From Pseudomonas mandelii (GTDB lineage Bacteria; Pseudomonadota; Gammaproteobacteria; Pseudomonadales; Pseudomonadaceae), in the NCBI RefSeq assembly GCF_900106065.1, contig NZ_LT629796.1, positions 558,001-622,000 on the forward strand: a DNA stretch of 64,000 bases, in the 5' to 3' direction. Positions 10,027-19,436 of this stretch are shown here, in pieces (the stretch's first letter is position 1; every line of letters begins with the position of its first letter). A program made the translations under genes and the position numbers. The notes under the pieces are model-generated. The model was not told the DNA's origin, searched no databases, and was given only the letters and a program-made list of their open reading frames with translations.

Positions 10027-10962
10027 ATGCTGAACAGTAACTTGCTTAGAAAGCTCGATATGCAAGACCTCATGGTGTTTGTCGCCGTGTATGAGCAAAG
10101 CAGCGTCACCGGTGTGTCGGAGGCGCTGTGCGTCAGCCAGTCCACCGTGAGTTACTGCCTGAAGAAACTGCGCACCAGTTTTGAAGACGAGTTATTCATT
10201 AATACCCGCACGGGTATGCGCCCCACTTACAAAGCCAGCACCATGTACACCCACGTGCTGAAGATCCTCGAAAGCATCAACCTCTGCCATGCCGGCGCCC
10301 AGGCGTTCGACCCGACCTTGCAACCGGTCACGTTCAACATCTGCGCACCGGAATACTTCGAGCAGTTGATCCTGCCGCGCCTGTTGAAAAGCTTTGATTT
10401 CGCCGACCTGCCGGTGATGGTCAACATGCACAAGTTCGAAACCGACATCCCCGCCGAAGACCTGCGCGATGGCAGCCTCGACCTGGTGATTTGTTTTGGC
10501 CCCCATCTTCATCGCAGCCACAGCGACCTCAAATCCCGGTTGTTGCTCGAAGATGATCTGGTCTGCGTCTTCGACAAACGCGCCACGCCACTGGAACCCC
10601 GTTTAAGCCTGAAGGCGTTTGTCGAACGCCGGCATGTGTTTCCGACACCGTGGACCTCCACCACCAACATGGTCGATGGCTGGCTGGCGCGACAGGCGCA
10701 CAAACGGCAGATTATCGCGCGCTCCAACAGCTACAGCGCGGCGCTGAAAATGATCACCGGCACTGACTTCATTCTGACGTTGCCCCGCCGTATCCAGCAA
10801 TTGCTGGCCAACGAGGCGATCTTCAATCACTGCGAAGCGCCCAATGGCTTGCCGGGTTTCACCCTGGAAATGCAGTGGAGTCAAAGTGTCGATCAGGACA
10901 GCGCCAACACGTGGCTGCGCGAGCAGGTGATCAAAGCCTGCGCCGAGCAGGAAATGGCCTGA
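10027..10962 (+). CDS. LysR-type transcriptional regulator
   Basis: 311 aa. The N-terminal winged helix covers residues ~10-70 (VFVAVYEQSSVTGVSEAL, SQSTVSYCLKKLR) and is followed by a periplasmic-binding-like effector domain. The sequence is closest in style to the NodD/PnbR-like LysR group. The stop lies four bases from the stop of the convergent tautomerase gene. Target genes cannot be told; the upstream CynX-like gene is one possibility. Confidence 0.88.
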   Translation: MLNSNLLRKLDMQDLMVFVAVYEQSSVTGVSEALCVSQSTVSYCLKKLRTSFEDELFINTRTGMRPTYKASTMYTHVLKILESINLCHAGAQAFDPTLQPVTFNICAPEYFEQLILPRLLKSFDFADLPVMVNMHKFETDIPAEDLRDGSLDLVICFGPHLHRSHSDLKSRLLLEDDLVCVFDKRATPLEPRLSLKAFVERRHVFPTPWTSTTNMVDGWLARQAHKRQIIARSNSYSAALKMITGTDFILTLPRRIQQLLANEAIFNHCEAPNGLPGFTLEMQWSQSVDQDSANTWLREQVIKACAEQEMA

Positions 10963-10965
10963 AAC

Positions 10966-11331
10966 TCAGTGGCCGATGGCCGTTTTGGTGTAGGACTCCC
11001 GGTCGATGTCGAGGATCTCCACGCACAACTGGACTTCAACCCCCGACGGCCATTCACACAGTTCCTGCACCACGGTCAGCAGGCTCTCGGACAACTGTTT
11101 TTTGATCTGCGGCGAGCGACCGCTCAGCAGCGCCAGCTTCACATGCACAAACGCCCGCTCCCCCATCGCCGTGCCGATCTTGAACGTCTCGACCTTCACC
11201 GCACGGCTCTTGATATCGAACTCCGCAGCAAACTGACCGGAAGCCACCAAGGCATTATTGAGCCGAATCAACGCCACGTCGGCGTTAAGCTCAGGCAGGT
11301 TGGCGGTGTATTCCATGTGCAGGTGGGGCAT
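10966..11331 (-). CDS. 5-carboxymethyl-2-hydroxymuconate Delta-isomerase family tautomerase
   Basis: 121 aa, the size of HpaF/CHMI. Pro follows the initiator Met (MPHLHMEYTAN), giving the catalytic N-terminal proline of the tautomerase superfamily after Met removal. The ALLSGRSPQIKKQL block matches the family. CHMI acts in homoprotocatechuate breakdown, but no other hpa genes are here, so the physiological substrate is uncertain. It is transcribed away from the LysR gene at 11389, with 57 bases between. Confidence 0.85.
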   Translation of the reverse strand: MPHLHMEYTANLPELNADVALIRLNNALVASGQFAAEFDIKSRAVKVETFKIGTAMGERAFVHVKLALLSGRSPQIKKQLSESLLTVVQELCEWPSGVEVQLCVEILDIDRESYTKTAIGH

Positions 11332-11388
11332 GGTCTGGCTCCTGGTAGTGTGCAGAAAGGACCTACATATAACACAGCGTCGTCCGAC

Positions 11389-12315
11389 TCATTTGGACAG
11401 CGGCGATTCAAGACGCTCACTCATGAACGCCTCCAGCCGCGCGCGCAACCAGCGTTCGGCCGGATCGGTATCGACATGGCTGAGCCAGACCATGGACAAG
11501 TCCAGTGTCGGGGTCTTGAACGGAAAGGCTTCCTTGAATAACTGACCCGAGGCGGCCATCGCCTCGGCGGCGTAATCCGGCAGGCTGGCGATCAGGTCGG
11601 TGCCGGCGAGCAAGGCCGGCAACGAACTGTACTGCGGCACCGACAGCACGACTTGGCGCGTGCGGCCGATCTCCGCCAGCCATTCATCAGCGTAGCCACT
11701 GACGTTGGCGGTGTGCGACACCAGCACGTGCGGTCGGGCGCAATATTCATCGAGGGTCAGCGGGGTGTCCGAGGCGTCGGCGCGCAAAATGCTCGGCTGG
11801 ATGTGCCGCAACAACTTGCGTTTGGCATTGGCTGGCAGGCCGCGGGTCTGGCTGATGCCGACCGTGATATCACCGGAGGCCAGCAAGTCGGGAATGCGCC
11901 AGTAATCGACATGCTGAACCACGAACACCACCTTCGGCGCTTCCTGGCGCAAGGCGCGCAGCAGCGGCGGCAACAGGCCGAACTCGACGTCATCCGACAG
12001 CCCGATGCGAAAGGTCATGGTGCTGCTGGCCGGATCAAAATCATGGGTCAGGCTAAGGGCCACTGACAACGAGTCCAGCGCTGGCGAGAGGTGCAGGATG
12101 ATTTCCTCGGCCCGCGCGGTCGGCTCCATGCGATGGCCGACGCGAATGAACAGTGGATCGTTGAACATCGTCCGCAAGCGGTTAAGCGCGGCACTGATGG
12201 TCGGCTGGCCGAGAAACAGCTTCTCCGCCACACGCGTGACGTTGCGCTCAAGCATCAACGTTTCGAACACCACCATCAGGTTGATGTCAGCCTTGCGCAG
12301 TTCGTTGCGATTCAT
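11389..12315 (-). CDS. LysR-type transcriptional regulator
   Basis: 308 aa. The helix-turn-helix is at residues ~10-65 (VFETLMLERNVTRVAEKL, GQPTISAALNRLR), with an effector-binding domain to the C-terminus. Sequence style (DINLMVVFETL, DPLFIRVGHRMEPT) is that of the NahR/NodD-like group. It lies upstream of and in line with the tautomerase gene, which may be its target. Confidence 0.88.
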   Translation of the reverse strand: MNRNELRKADINLMVVFETLMLERNVTRVAEKLFLGQPTISAALNRLRTMFNDPLFIRVGHRMEPTARAEEIILHLSPALDSLSVALSLTHDFDPASSTMTFRIGLSDDVEFGLLPPLLRALRQEAPKVVFVVQHVDYWRIPDLLASGDITVGISQTRGLPANAKRKLLRHIQPSILRADASDTPLTLDEYCARPHVLVSHTANVSGYADEWLAEIGRTRQVVLSVPQYSSLPALLAGTDLIASLPDYAAEAMAASGQLFKEAFPFKTPTLDLSMVWLSHVDTDPAERWLRARLEAFMSERLESPLSK

Positions 12316-12387
12316 TCCTTGCCCCCGTTCCCCAACACTGCGGGCAGTTTAGAAAGGCGCGACGGGGGCGTCTACGTGCGTTGGCTT

Positions 12388-14502
12388 TCAATTGACCGTC
12401 AAGGTCTTCAATCCGAGCGCAAGTTGGCGAACGTCCTGGCCAAGCCCGAACTGTTTCGGGCTGACGGCGTCGGCAAACTGCAGTTGCAACCTCACGACAC
12501 CCTGACTCGACACCCGTTGTTGCATCTCGGCCGTGAGGGGAATATCGATCACGTTGCCGTCAGCCTGTTCAAGTTGGGTGTTCGTTGCCGGCAGGCCGTT
12601 GATGCTGATGCCGACACGTTGACGCCCATGGCCGGGAGGTAGAAACGCCGTCGTCTCCAGACGCAAGGAATGCACGGGCGCCAGGGCCCGGAACATGACT
12701 TCAGCGTCCGGGCCTTTGGACCAGACACCCCAGGGTTCAGTCTCGGACCAGCCCTTGGCCAGCAACGCGCCGCCCTTGTTGCCGTAAGTGAACAGCGTCT
12801 TTTGTCCGGGTTCGAGGGCGGGTACCAGGTCCAGCGGATTGATTTGCGAGGTCGCCTGCAAGCAAGTGCCGCACTGCTTCCAGCCCGGAGCCAGCACTGT
12901 GAAGCCGTCAATCCGGGCGAAGAGATCCGTTTGGGTATTAATGTTTCTCACCGACTGGATCAACGCACGCTCATCGAGCAGGTACAACGAGTCGGCGTCA
13001 TATTTACCCGACGCCATTTCCCGGGCCGTCTGCTGCTCGGATTCGATCCAGTTGGCCGTGTCCATCCGCCCCAGGTAAACGGCATTGGTCGCCAGACCGT
13101 GGGCGCCGGCAAAATCAGCCACCGACATCCACTTCGGGGACAGATTCTGCGGAACGATCCAGCGAATGTTCTTGTAATGGGCTGCCGCGCTTTCCCAGAA
13201 CGGATCGACCATGGGCGACGCCCACTTCGACGCCGGTTCCATCATCAATTGCTTGCGCACCCCTGCCCAGCCGGCGTGGGTGTCCACCATCTGTATCAGC
13301 AACGCCAGCGACAGCAGGCAAAAGGCCGTGCGCGGCGTGTTGGCGCGAATGACCAGGAAAATGATGGCGAAGATGATCGCGTAGTACACCGGCCAGAACA
13401 TTCGCCCCGAGGCGCGGAAGATGTTGGCGATGGAAATCACCACGGGCGGCAGCGGATAGGTGAACTCGAGCAAGCCCAACGCCACATGATTTGAAATGGC
13501 GAACACCGTCAGCCCAATCAGCGCCAACAGCAAAAAGGGTCGCCGCCGCACCTGTTGCCCGAAGCCGGTATTGCCTTGCAGTAAACCGACCACGGCATAG
13601 AGGCCCAGCGTGATCAGGCCAAGTCCCAGAAAGACAAACCCTTCGCCGTCACCGAACCCTTGGACACCGGGCAGATCCTTCAGCACATAGGACCAGTTCC
13701 CCGAATCGATCAGTGACAGCAGGTTCATGCCGTAGATGCCAAAACCGCCTGAGATCGCGCCTTCGGTGCCGACCGAAAAATACCCGGCTTGCCAGCAGCA
13801 AAAGCTGACCAGTGAAAACAGTGCAAGAAACTCGATCAAGGCAGAGCGCAGCGTCAGTTTCTTCTTGAAATACCCGGCCGCGAGATCGGAGATCCAGATC
13901 AGTGCAACCATCGCCAGAAAGTACGCGTGGACCAACGCGACCGTCGCCAGCAATGCGCCCCAGGCCAGGCGTCGACGACGCAGTTGCGGATGCAAGGCCA
14001 GGTAAAACGAAGCCAGCAGCAGAAAATGCCCGCCCAGGGACAAATGAAAGGGCATGCGCATGAGCATTGGCGGAACAAAGAGCAACAACGCCGTACTCAC
14101 GGCACGCACACCCACATGCGACGACATCAGCCCCACTACCTTCCAGGCAAACCACGCCTGCAGAACGAAGCAGGTCAGTAACCAGAGGCCGAAATACTGA
14201 AAAGGTGTCGGCAACAGCGCAGCAAAGGGTTTGAACAAGAATGCCAGCAGCGGGTTGGAATCAGAAAAAATGATGCCATTGCCCAATTCCATTCCATAGG
14301 AAGGATTGAGCCCTATGGGAAAAGTCCACGGCGACTGCCGGAAAAAAGCCCATCCTAGGTAATGGGTCGCCGGATCGCCATTGCCCAGCCACGCGATGTT
14401 TTGCGGGTTCAGCGCCCGTGGCCCGATGATGAGGAAAAAGGCCACAACACCGATCAACAGCGGCAAGAGGTTGAGTGGCAGGCGTCTAGCGAAATCCTTC
14501 AT
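12388..14502 (-). CDS. DUF6311 membrane protein, putative GT-C type glycosyltransferase
   Basis: 704 aa. About eleven to twelve membrane helices fill residues 10-400, with the first periplasmic loop carrying NGDPATHYLGW (an acidic residue in the place expected for GT-C enzymes). A ~300-residue soluble C-terminal domain follows. This is the layout of DUF6311 proteins found in envelope glycan clusters. It probably transfers a lipid-linked sugar outside the inner membrane. Its ATG overlaps the gtrA stop (ATGA at 14499-14502), making it the last gene of a four-gene operon. Confidence 0.75.
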   Translation of the reverse strand: MKDFARRLPLNLLPLLIGVVAFFLIIGPRALNPQNIAWLGNGDPATHYLGWAFFRQSPWTFPIGLNPSYGMELGNGIIFSDSNPLLAFLFKPFAALLPTPFQYFGLWLLTCFVLQAWFAWKVVGLMSSHVGVRAVSTALLLFVPPMLMRMPFHLSLGGHFLLLASFYLALHPQLRRRRLAWGALLATVALVHAYFLAMVALIWISDLAAGYFKKKLTLRSALIEFLALFSLVSFCCWQAGYFSVGTEGAISGGFGIYGMNLLSLIDSGNWSYVLKDLPGVQGFGDGEGFVFLGLGLITLGLYAVVGLLQGNTGFGQQVRRRPFLLLALIGLTVFAISNHVALGLLEFTYPLPPVVISIANIFRASGRMFWPVYYAIIFAIIFLVIRANTPRTAFCLLSLALLIQMVDTHAGWAGVRKQLMMEPASKWASPMVDPFWESAAAHYKNIRWIVPQNLSPKWMSVADFAGAHGLATNAVYLGRMDTANWIESEQQTAREMASGKYDADSLYLLDERALIQSVRNINTQTDLFARIDGFTVLAPGWKQCGTCLQATSQINPLDLVPALEPGQKTLFTYGNKGGALLAKGWSETEPWGVWSKGPDAEVMFRALAPVHSLRLETTAFLPPGHGRQRVGISINGLPATNTQLEQADGNVIDIPLTAEMQQRVSSQGVVRLQLQFADAVSPKQFGLGQDVRQLALGLKTLTVN

Positions 14503-14885
14503 CGATACGTCCAGAAGTTATGCAATACAAAGGTGAAGGCCGGAAGGGTCAGCGCCACTGCGCCAATCCCCAGCAAATAATGCAGCCCGGCCATTTGCGC
14601 AGCCCAGGCCACCAGCATCGCCAGCAGGAATCCGGCAGCGGAAACCATCATGAAGCGCAGCAGCGTTTTGCCGTGCAAACGGGCGGAAAAGCTCCACGTG
14701 GTATTGATCAGGTAAGACACCACGGTCGCCACGGCAAACGCCGCGCCGTTGGCCAAGGGCGGTAGAGGCAGCACGTAATGGATGAACAACACGGCGACCA
14801 GCGCATGCAGGGCCGTGACGAACAACCCGGTCACGGCAAAACGCAGGCCACGCTGGATCAGGGCGGATTTTTCGGCTGACGTCAC
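14499..14885 (-). CDS. GtrA family polyprenyl-linked sugar flippase-like protein
   Basis: 128 aa with four predicted membrane helices. It matches GtrA proteins, which are thought to move undecaprenyl-phosphate-linked glucose across the inner membrane. A GTG start at 14885 is chosen because it overlaps the upstream stop (GTGA). A longer frame from 14960 would extend into the methyltransferase and adds only Arg-rich non-family sequence. It sits between the methyltransferase and DUF6311 genes. Confidence 0.82.
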   Translation of the reverse strand: MTSAEKSALIQRGLRFAVTGLFVTALHALVAVLFIHYVLPLPPLANGAAFAVATVVSYLINTTWSFSARLHGKTLLRFMMVSAAGFLLAMLVAWAAQMAGLHYLLGIGAVALTLPAFTFVLHNFWTYR

Positions 14886-15592
14886 GGCTTCTGCGCCAGG
14901 ACAAACACAGTCAATCCGGCCAGACGATTCGCGCCCATGAAGGGCAGTTCGACGCGGCACAGCGTCTTCAAAACCGTATTCACCAGCGGGTGGTGCTGCT
15001 TGAGTTGCGAGCGTGGTGGCGACGGTTGTGCGCCCTTGGGCAACAAGCGCAGGGTCGCAGCAATCGGGAACACCAGGCCGAAGTAATAAGCCCCCTGTTT
15101 CACGGTCAAACCGGCGTCCCGGGCCACCGTTTCCAGCTGCGCCAAAGTGTAGCGGCGCTTGTGTTCCAGGAAGTCATCGTGCCCGCTCCAGAGAAACTGG
15201 AACGCTGGCACCGTCATCAGGAAACGGCTGCCGGAGGGGACTTTATCGACGTAAGCCTTGAGCAACCCGACGTCGTCATCGACATGTTCCAGCACATCCA
15301 TCAGCAGCACCAGATCGGCATCCACCGAGTCGATGCCGCGACGGTAATGCACCGGTTTACCGGCGGTGGTGGCGTCCGAATCCTGGTCGTAACTGATGTC
15401 GACGCACCAGGCTTCACGGGCCGCCGAATGCCTCAGCAAATGGTGGGAAAAGAATCCGGAGCCCGCGCCTACGTCGAGAATCCTTGTGACCGGCGTGTTA
15501 CCCAGCATTCGCGTGGTGGCCGCCGCTTTGGAGGCGTAATACCAGTGCTGGTCGATGCTCGAACCGAGGATGTCGGTTTCCTTGAGATCCAT
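14882..15592 (-). CDS. Class I SAM-dependent methyltransferase of the glycan cluster
   Basis: 236 aa. SAM motif I is ILDVGAGSGFFSHHLL near residue 38 and the downstream block is LVLLMDVLEHVDDD. It resembles methyltransferases linked to polyprenyl-phosphate sugar or O-antigen genes. It starts 3 bases after the GT2 stop and shares its TGA with the gtrA GTG. It may methylate the transferred sugar; this is inferred from context only. Confidence 0.8.
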   Translation of the reverse strand: MDLKETDILGSSIDQHWYYASKAAATTRMLGNTPVTRILDVGAGSGFFSHHLLRHSAAREAWCVDISYDQDSDATTAGKPVHYRRGIDSVDADLVLLMDVLEHVDDDVGLLKAYVDKVPSGSRFLMTVPAFQFLWSGHDDFLEHKRRYTLAQLETVARDAGLTVKQGAYYFGLVFPIAATLRLLPKGAQPSPPRSQLKQHHPLVNTVLKTLCRVELPFMGANRLAGLTVFVLAQKP

Positions 15593-15595
15593 GGT

Positions 15596-16564
15596 TCAGT
15601 CCTTGGGGTCGTAGACGCGCCGCACCAGATACACCGGGCGGCGTTTTGACTCGATATACGTGCGGCCCAGGTATTCACCCAGCACGCCGATGCCGATCAA
15701 TTGCAGGCCGCCCAGAAACGTGACGGCGACCATCAGCGACGCATAACCCGGTAAATCGACACCGGAAATCAAGGTTCGCAAGATGATGAAAATGGCAAAC
15801 GAGAACGAGATCAGCGAGACGAACAGCCCCAGATACGTCCAGATACGCAGCGGTTCGGTGCTGAAACTGGTGATGCCTTCCAGCGCGAAGTTCCACAACC
15901 GCCAGCCGTTGAACTTGCTCGCTCCCGCCACCCGTTCTAGGCGCTCGTAGTTCACATGCGTCGTGCGAAACCCGACCCAGGCAAACAGGCCTTTCATGAA
16001 GCGCCGAGACTCGGGCAGGGTTTGCAGGGCATCCACCACACAACGGTCCATCAGACGAAAATCGCCGACGTTTTCCGGCAGATGTTGCTCAGCGATTTTG
16101 TTGTGCAGGCGATAAAACCAGTTGGCCGAGGTTTGCTTGGCCCAGGAGTCGGTCTTGCGACTCACACGATGACCCAGCACCACTTCATAGCCTTCACGCC
16201 AAAGGGCGATCATCTCGAGGATCACTTCAGGCGGGTCCTGCAAATCGACGTCGATTGGCACCACCACCTGGCCGGTGGCGGTCTGCAAGCCGGCGGTCAG
16301 GGCCGCTTCCTTGCCGAAATTGCGGCTCAGATCGACGATGCGCAGGCGCGAATCGGTCTGTTGGCGCTCCAGCAGCAGGTCGAGCGTGGTGTCGGTGCTG
16401 CCGTCGTTGACGAACACCATTTCCAGACCGATCAGCGTTTCATCCTTGAAGACGTCAGTGATCCGCGCGATGAACAAATCAATGGTCGCCGCCTCATTGA
16501 AAACCGGGATCACGAGCGAAAGCTGCACATGCCCGGTCAGTTGCGTTCCGTGCTGATGAGTCAA
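15596..16564 (-). CDS. Family 2 glycosyltransferase (polyprenyl-phosphate sugar synthase type, GtrB-like)
   Basis: 322 aa. The N-terminal GT-A domain has LVIPVFNEAATI, VFVNDGSTD and DVDLQDPPEV (the DXD-like metal site). Two C-terminal membrane helices follow at residues ~235-300, as in GtrB, ArnC and DPM1-like enzymes that charge undecaprenyl phosphate with a sugar. The start is taken as TTG at 16564, after AAGAG; a GTG at 16528 is an alternative. First gene of the operon GT2 - methyltransferase - gtrA - DUF6311. Confidence 0.85.
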   Translation of the reverse strand: MTHQHGTQLTGHVQLSLVIPVFNEAATIDLFIARITDVFKDETLIGLEMVFVNDGSTDTTLDLLLERQQTDSRLRIVDLSRNFGKEAALTAGLQTATGQVVVPIDVDLQDPPEVILEMIALWREGYEVVLGHRVSRKTDSWAKQTSANWFYRLHNKIAEQHLPENVGDFRLMDRCVVDALQTLPESRRFMKGLFAWVGFRTTHVNYERLERVAGASKFNGWRLWNFALEGITSFSTEPLRIWTYLGLFVSLISFSFAIFIILRTLISGVDLPGYASLMVAVTFLGGLQLIGIGVLGEYLGRTYIESKRRPVYLVRRVYDPKD

Positions 16565-16842
16565 TTGATTGCTCTTTTTTTATAGTGATTTTTCTACAAT
16601 CCGAGGTCGTCGACAGCTGCTCGACGCCATGAGCCGTGTCGTATTAAGCAGGACCGTGGGAGGTGATGCAAGGGCGAAACTGCGGGGGTTTTGGCCATCC
16701 ACAACGACCCGGCAGCGCGGGCTGAAATATTTTCAAATGCCTGGAAACAAATGCCTGATGGCCAAAAAACCCAGCTCCGCTAGGCTTGCCCCCGATGCGA
16801 CACACAGGTTGTCGCGATGACCCATCGCATGGAGCGAGCAGA

Positions 16843-17034
16843 ATGTATTTCGAGATTTACAGGCAATCCAAAGGCACGCCGAGCACCGGCAAAGGACAAT
16901 GGCGCTGGCGCTTGAGGGCGGGGAACCACGAGACGATCGCCAGTGGCGAGTCGTATGTGAACAAGGCGGATTGCCTGCATGCCATCGGGTTGATCAAAGG
17001 GGTTGAGGGTGAAACGCCGGTGAAGGAAATTTAA
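16843..17034 (+). CDS. YegP-type DUF1508 small protein
   Basis: 63 aa. It matches one DUF1508 unit (MYFEIYRQ, WRWRLRAGNHETIASGESY), a small alpha-beta domain of unknown function that occurs singly or in tandem. The ATG at 16843 has GGAGCGAG seven bases upstream. It is a single-unit form and monocistronic, ending just before a REP pair. Confidence 0.8.
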   Translation: MYFEIYRQSKGTPSTGKGQWRWRLRAGNHETIASGESYVNKADCLHAIGLIKGVEGETPVKEI

Positions 17035-17120
17035 ACCCGATCACCTCTGCCGAACCTGTTCAGTGATCGGGAACAGCTTCGGCATATTTCGTTTTTCGGG
17101 GTTGAACTCGCTGGCCCCTT

Positions 17121-17192
17121 CGCGAGCAGGCTCGCTCCCACAGGAGATCTGTGGCGTACACAAACCCTCTGTAAGAGCGAGCCTGCTCGCGA
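17121..17192. repeat. REP doublet
   Basis: CGCGAGCAGGCTCGCTCCCA (left) faces an inverted copy with TAAGAGCGAGCCTGCTCGCG (right) across a ~25-base loop. It lies between the DUF1508 gene and the convergent quinone reductase gene. Confidence 0.88.
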
Positions 17193-17236
17193 TGGGGCCG
17201 GAAAACACATCCTCAAGCCCCCGCCAAAAGCCCCTT

Positions 17237-17941
17237 TCAACCAGGCAACGGATACAACGCCTCATCAAACTGCGACAAGCGCGGAAACTGCATCGGCCGG
17301 TCATCACTCAGATGCTCCAGGCGCTGCTGATAACTGTGCAGGAAATCTTTGCGTGCTTCGTCACTGATGTACGGCACATGCCAGGCCACGAACGGCTCCA
17401 GCACGTCAAACCCGACATAGGCCAGCGTGCCGCGCAGGATCGGCCGCAACATATCCTCCAGCGGACCATGAATCGCGCCATCACCGAACATATGCTCACG
17501 GCCGCCCAGGGTGACGGTAACCAGCGCCTTCTTGCCGCTCAATCCGCCCTGGTCGTAAAAACGTTTGCCGCCGTAGCAAATACCCGACACCAACACCCGA
17601 TCAATCCAGCCCTTGAGCATCGCCGGGGCGGAGAACCAGAAAATCGGGAAGTTCAGGATCAGCAAGTCAGCCCACAGCAGTTTGTCGAGTTCTTGCTGGA
17701 TGTCCGGCGCCAGCGACTGGCTCTTCACCCCCAGCCGTTGCTCCAGCGCGTACACCAGGTACTCGGGGTTCTCCCGCGAGGAAAAGTCATCGGCACTGGC
17801 CACCGGGTTCCAGTTCATCGCGTACAGGTCGCTGACCCGGACCTCATGCCCCTGAGCCTCAAGCGTCGACACCGCCTGGTCACGCAGGGCGGCGGTAAAG
17901 GATTTCGGCTCCGGGTGAGCGTGGACAATCAAGACTTTCAT
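17237..17941 (-). CDS. NAD(P)H dehydrogenase (quinone), flavodoxin-like fold
   Basis: 234 aa. The FMN/FAD-binding start is MKVLIVHAHPEPKSF, with NFPIFWFSAPAMLKGW as the family block. It matches the NQO1/MdaB/KefF-like two-electron quinone reductases. Length fits. It is a likely single gene, placed 73 bases after the start of the aldehyde dehydrogenase operon end. No redox regulator is adjacent. Confidence 0.85.
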   Translation of the reverse strand: MKVLIVHAHPEPKSFTAALRDQAVSTLEAQGHEVRVSDLYAMNWNPVASADDFSSRENPEYLVYALEQRLGVKSQSLAPDIQQELDKLLWADLLILNFPIFWFSAPAMLKGWIDRVLVSGICYGGKRFYDQGGLSGKKALVTVTLGGREHMFGDGAIHGPLEDMLRPILRGTLAYVGFDVLEPFVAWHVPYISDEARKDFLHSYQQRLEHLSDDRPMQFPRLSQFDEALYPLPG

Positions 17942-18014
17942 GGCAATTTCCTAAACGTTTACAGGTTTTATGGGTGGGCGATAACCGTGCGCAGATCGTT
18001 TGAACCGTCAACGG

Positions 18015-19436
18015 TCACACCTGGATCGCCTTCACTTCCACAAATTCATTGAGCCCTTCTTCTCCCCACTCCCGGCCATTGCCTGACTGTTTGTAGCCGC
18101 CGAACGGCGCCTGATAATTGAACGCCGCGCCATTGAGAAAGCATTGCCCGGCACGCAACTGACGCCCGAGTTGCAAGGCGCGTTCAGTGCTGCCGGCCCA
18201 GACACCGCTGGACAAGCCAAACGGCGAATCGTTGGCGATCTGAATCCCTTGCGCTTCATCGGTGTAGGGAATCAGGCACAGCACCGGGCCGAAGATTTCT
18301 TCCTGGGCGATGCGCATGCGGTTATCCACATCGGCGAACAGCGTTGGACTGACGTAGTAACCGCGTTCAAACGCTTGCGCTGTTTCGCCGCCGAAAACCA
18401 GCCGCGCGCCTTCTTGTTGTCCGGCCTGAATGTAGTCATGCACGGTGCGACGCTGCGCCGCCGAGCACATCGGCCCGAGGAAACTCTGCGGGTCCAGCGG
18501 ATCGCCCATGCGCAGACTTTGGGTTTCGGCAATTGCCAGCTCCACGGCCTCGGCGTAACGACTGGCGGGGAGCAACATGCGGGTCAACGCGGTGCAGGTC
18601 TGCCCCGAGTTGATCATCACGTCCTGCACGCCGTAGCGCACGGCGGCAGCCAGATCGGCATCCTCGGCAACCAACAGCGGCGACTTGCCGCCCAGTTCCA
18701 GGCACACGCGCTTCACCGAAGGCGCCGCCGCTTGTGCCACGCGAACCCCGGCGCCGGTGGAGCCGGTGAACGACACCATGTCCACGTCCGGGTGCTTGGC
18801 CAGCGCTTCGCCGACTTTCGAGCCCGGTCCGCTGACCAGGTTGAATACGCCGGCCGGCAAGCCGATCGCTTCGATCATCTGCGCCAGCAAAAAGGCATGC
18901 AACGGCGTTTCCTGACTCGGCTTGACCACCACGGTGCAACCGGCGGCCAAAGCCGGCGCGAGCTTGCCGATCAGTTGATGCAGCGGGTAGTTCCACGGGT
19001 TGATGAAGGCGCACACACCGACCGCCTCGCGGATGACCAGCGAATTACCGACCTCGCGCACTTCATCCATCAAGCCGGCGAGTTCGACGTATTGCTCCAG
19101 GCCGATGATGGGCCCGTCGACCTGCACCGAACGGCACCATTGCACCGGCATCCCCAACTCGGTGGTGATGACCGCAGCCATTTCATCGGCCCGGGCACTT
19201 AACTGGTCGGCGAGGGCACGCAGGTAACCGGCGCGAACGCTCGACGGCGTCCGCGACCATGGACCGAAGGCCCGGCGCGCCGCAGCCACCGCATTGTCGA
19301 CATCGCGCTCATCGCCCAGCGGCACCGAACCTGCGACCTCTTCAGTGGCCGGATTGATGACCTCGGCGATGCCCTGCCCCGACGGGGTCTGCCAGCGGCC
19401 ATCGATAAACAGCGTCTTGTGGTTATGCATAGACAT
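18015..19436 (-). CDS. NAD(P)-dependent aldehyde dehydrogenase of the aru operon
   Basis: 473 aa. It has FTGSTGAG (cofactor loop), LELGGKSP with the general-base Glu (near 252) and NSGQTCTA with the nucleophilic Cys (near 286). It overlaps aruH by 14 bases at the 3' end of the operon. The expected job is oxidation of 4-guanidinobutyraldehyde, the AruI product, to 4-guanidinobutyrate, the step assigned to KauB in P. aeruginosa. That substrate is inferred from position; family sequence alone is not specific. Confidence 0.85.
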   Translation of the reverse strand: MSMHNHKTLFIDGRWQTPSGQGIAEVINPATEEVAGSVPLGDERDVDNAVAAARRAFGPWSRTPSSVRAGYLRALADQLSARADEMAAVITTELGMPVQWCRSVQVDGPIIGLEQYVELAGLMDEVREVGNSLVIREAVGVCAFINPWNYPLHQLIGKLAPALAAGCTVVVKPSQETPLHAFLLAQMIEAIGLPAGVFNLVSGPGSKVGEALAKHPDVDMVSFTGSTGAGVRVAQAAAPSVKRVCLELGGKSPLLVAEDADLAAAVRYGVQDVMINSGQTCTALTRMLLPASRYAEAVELAIAETQSLRMGDPLDPQSFLGPMCSAAQRRTVHDYIQAGQQEGARLVFGGETAQAFERGYYVSPTLFADVDNRMRIAQEEIFGPVLCLIPYTDEAQGIQIANDSPFGLSSGVWAGSTERALQLGRQLRAGQCFLNGAAFNYQAPFGGYKQSGNGREWGEEGLNEFVEVKAIQV

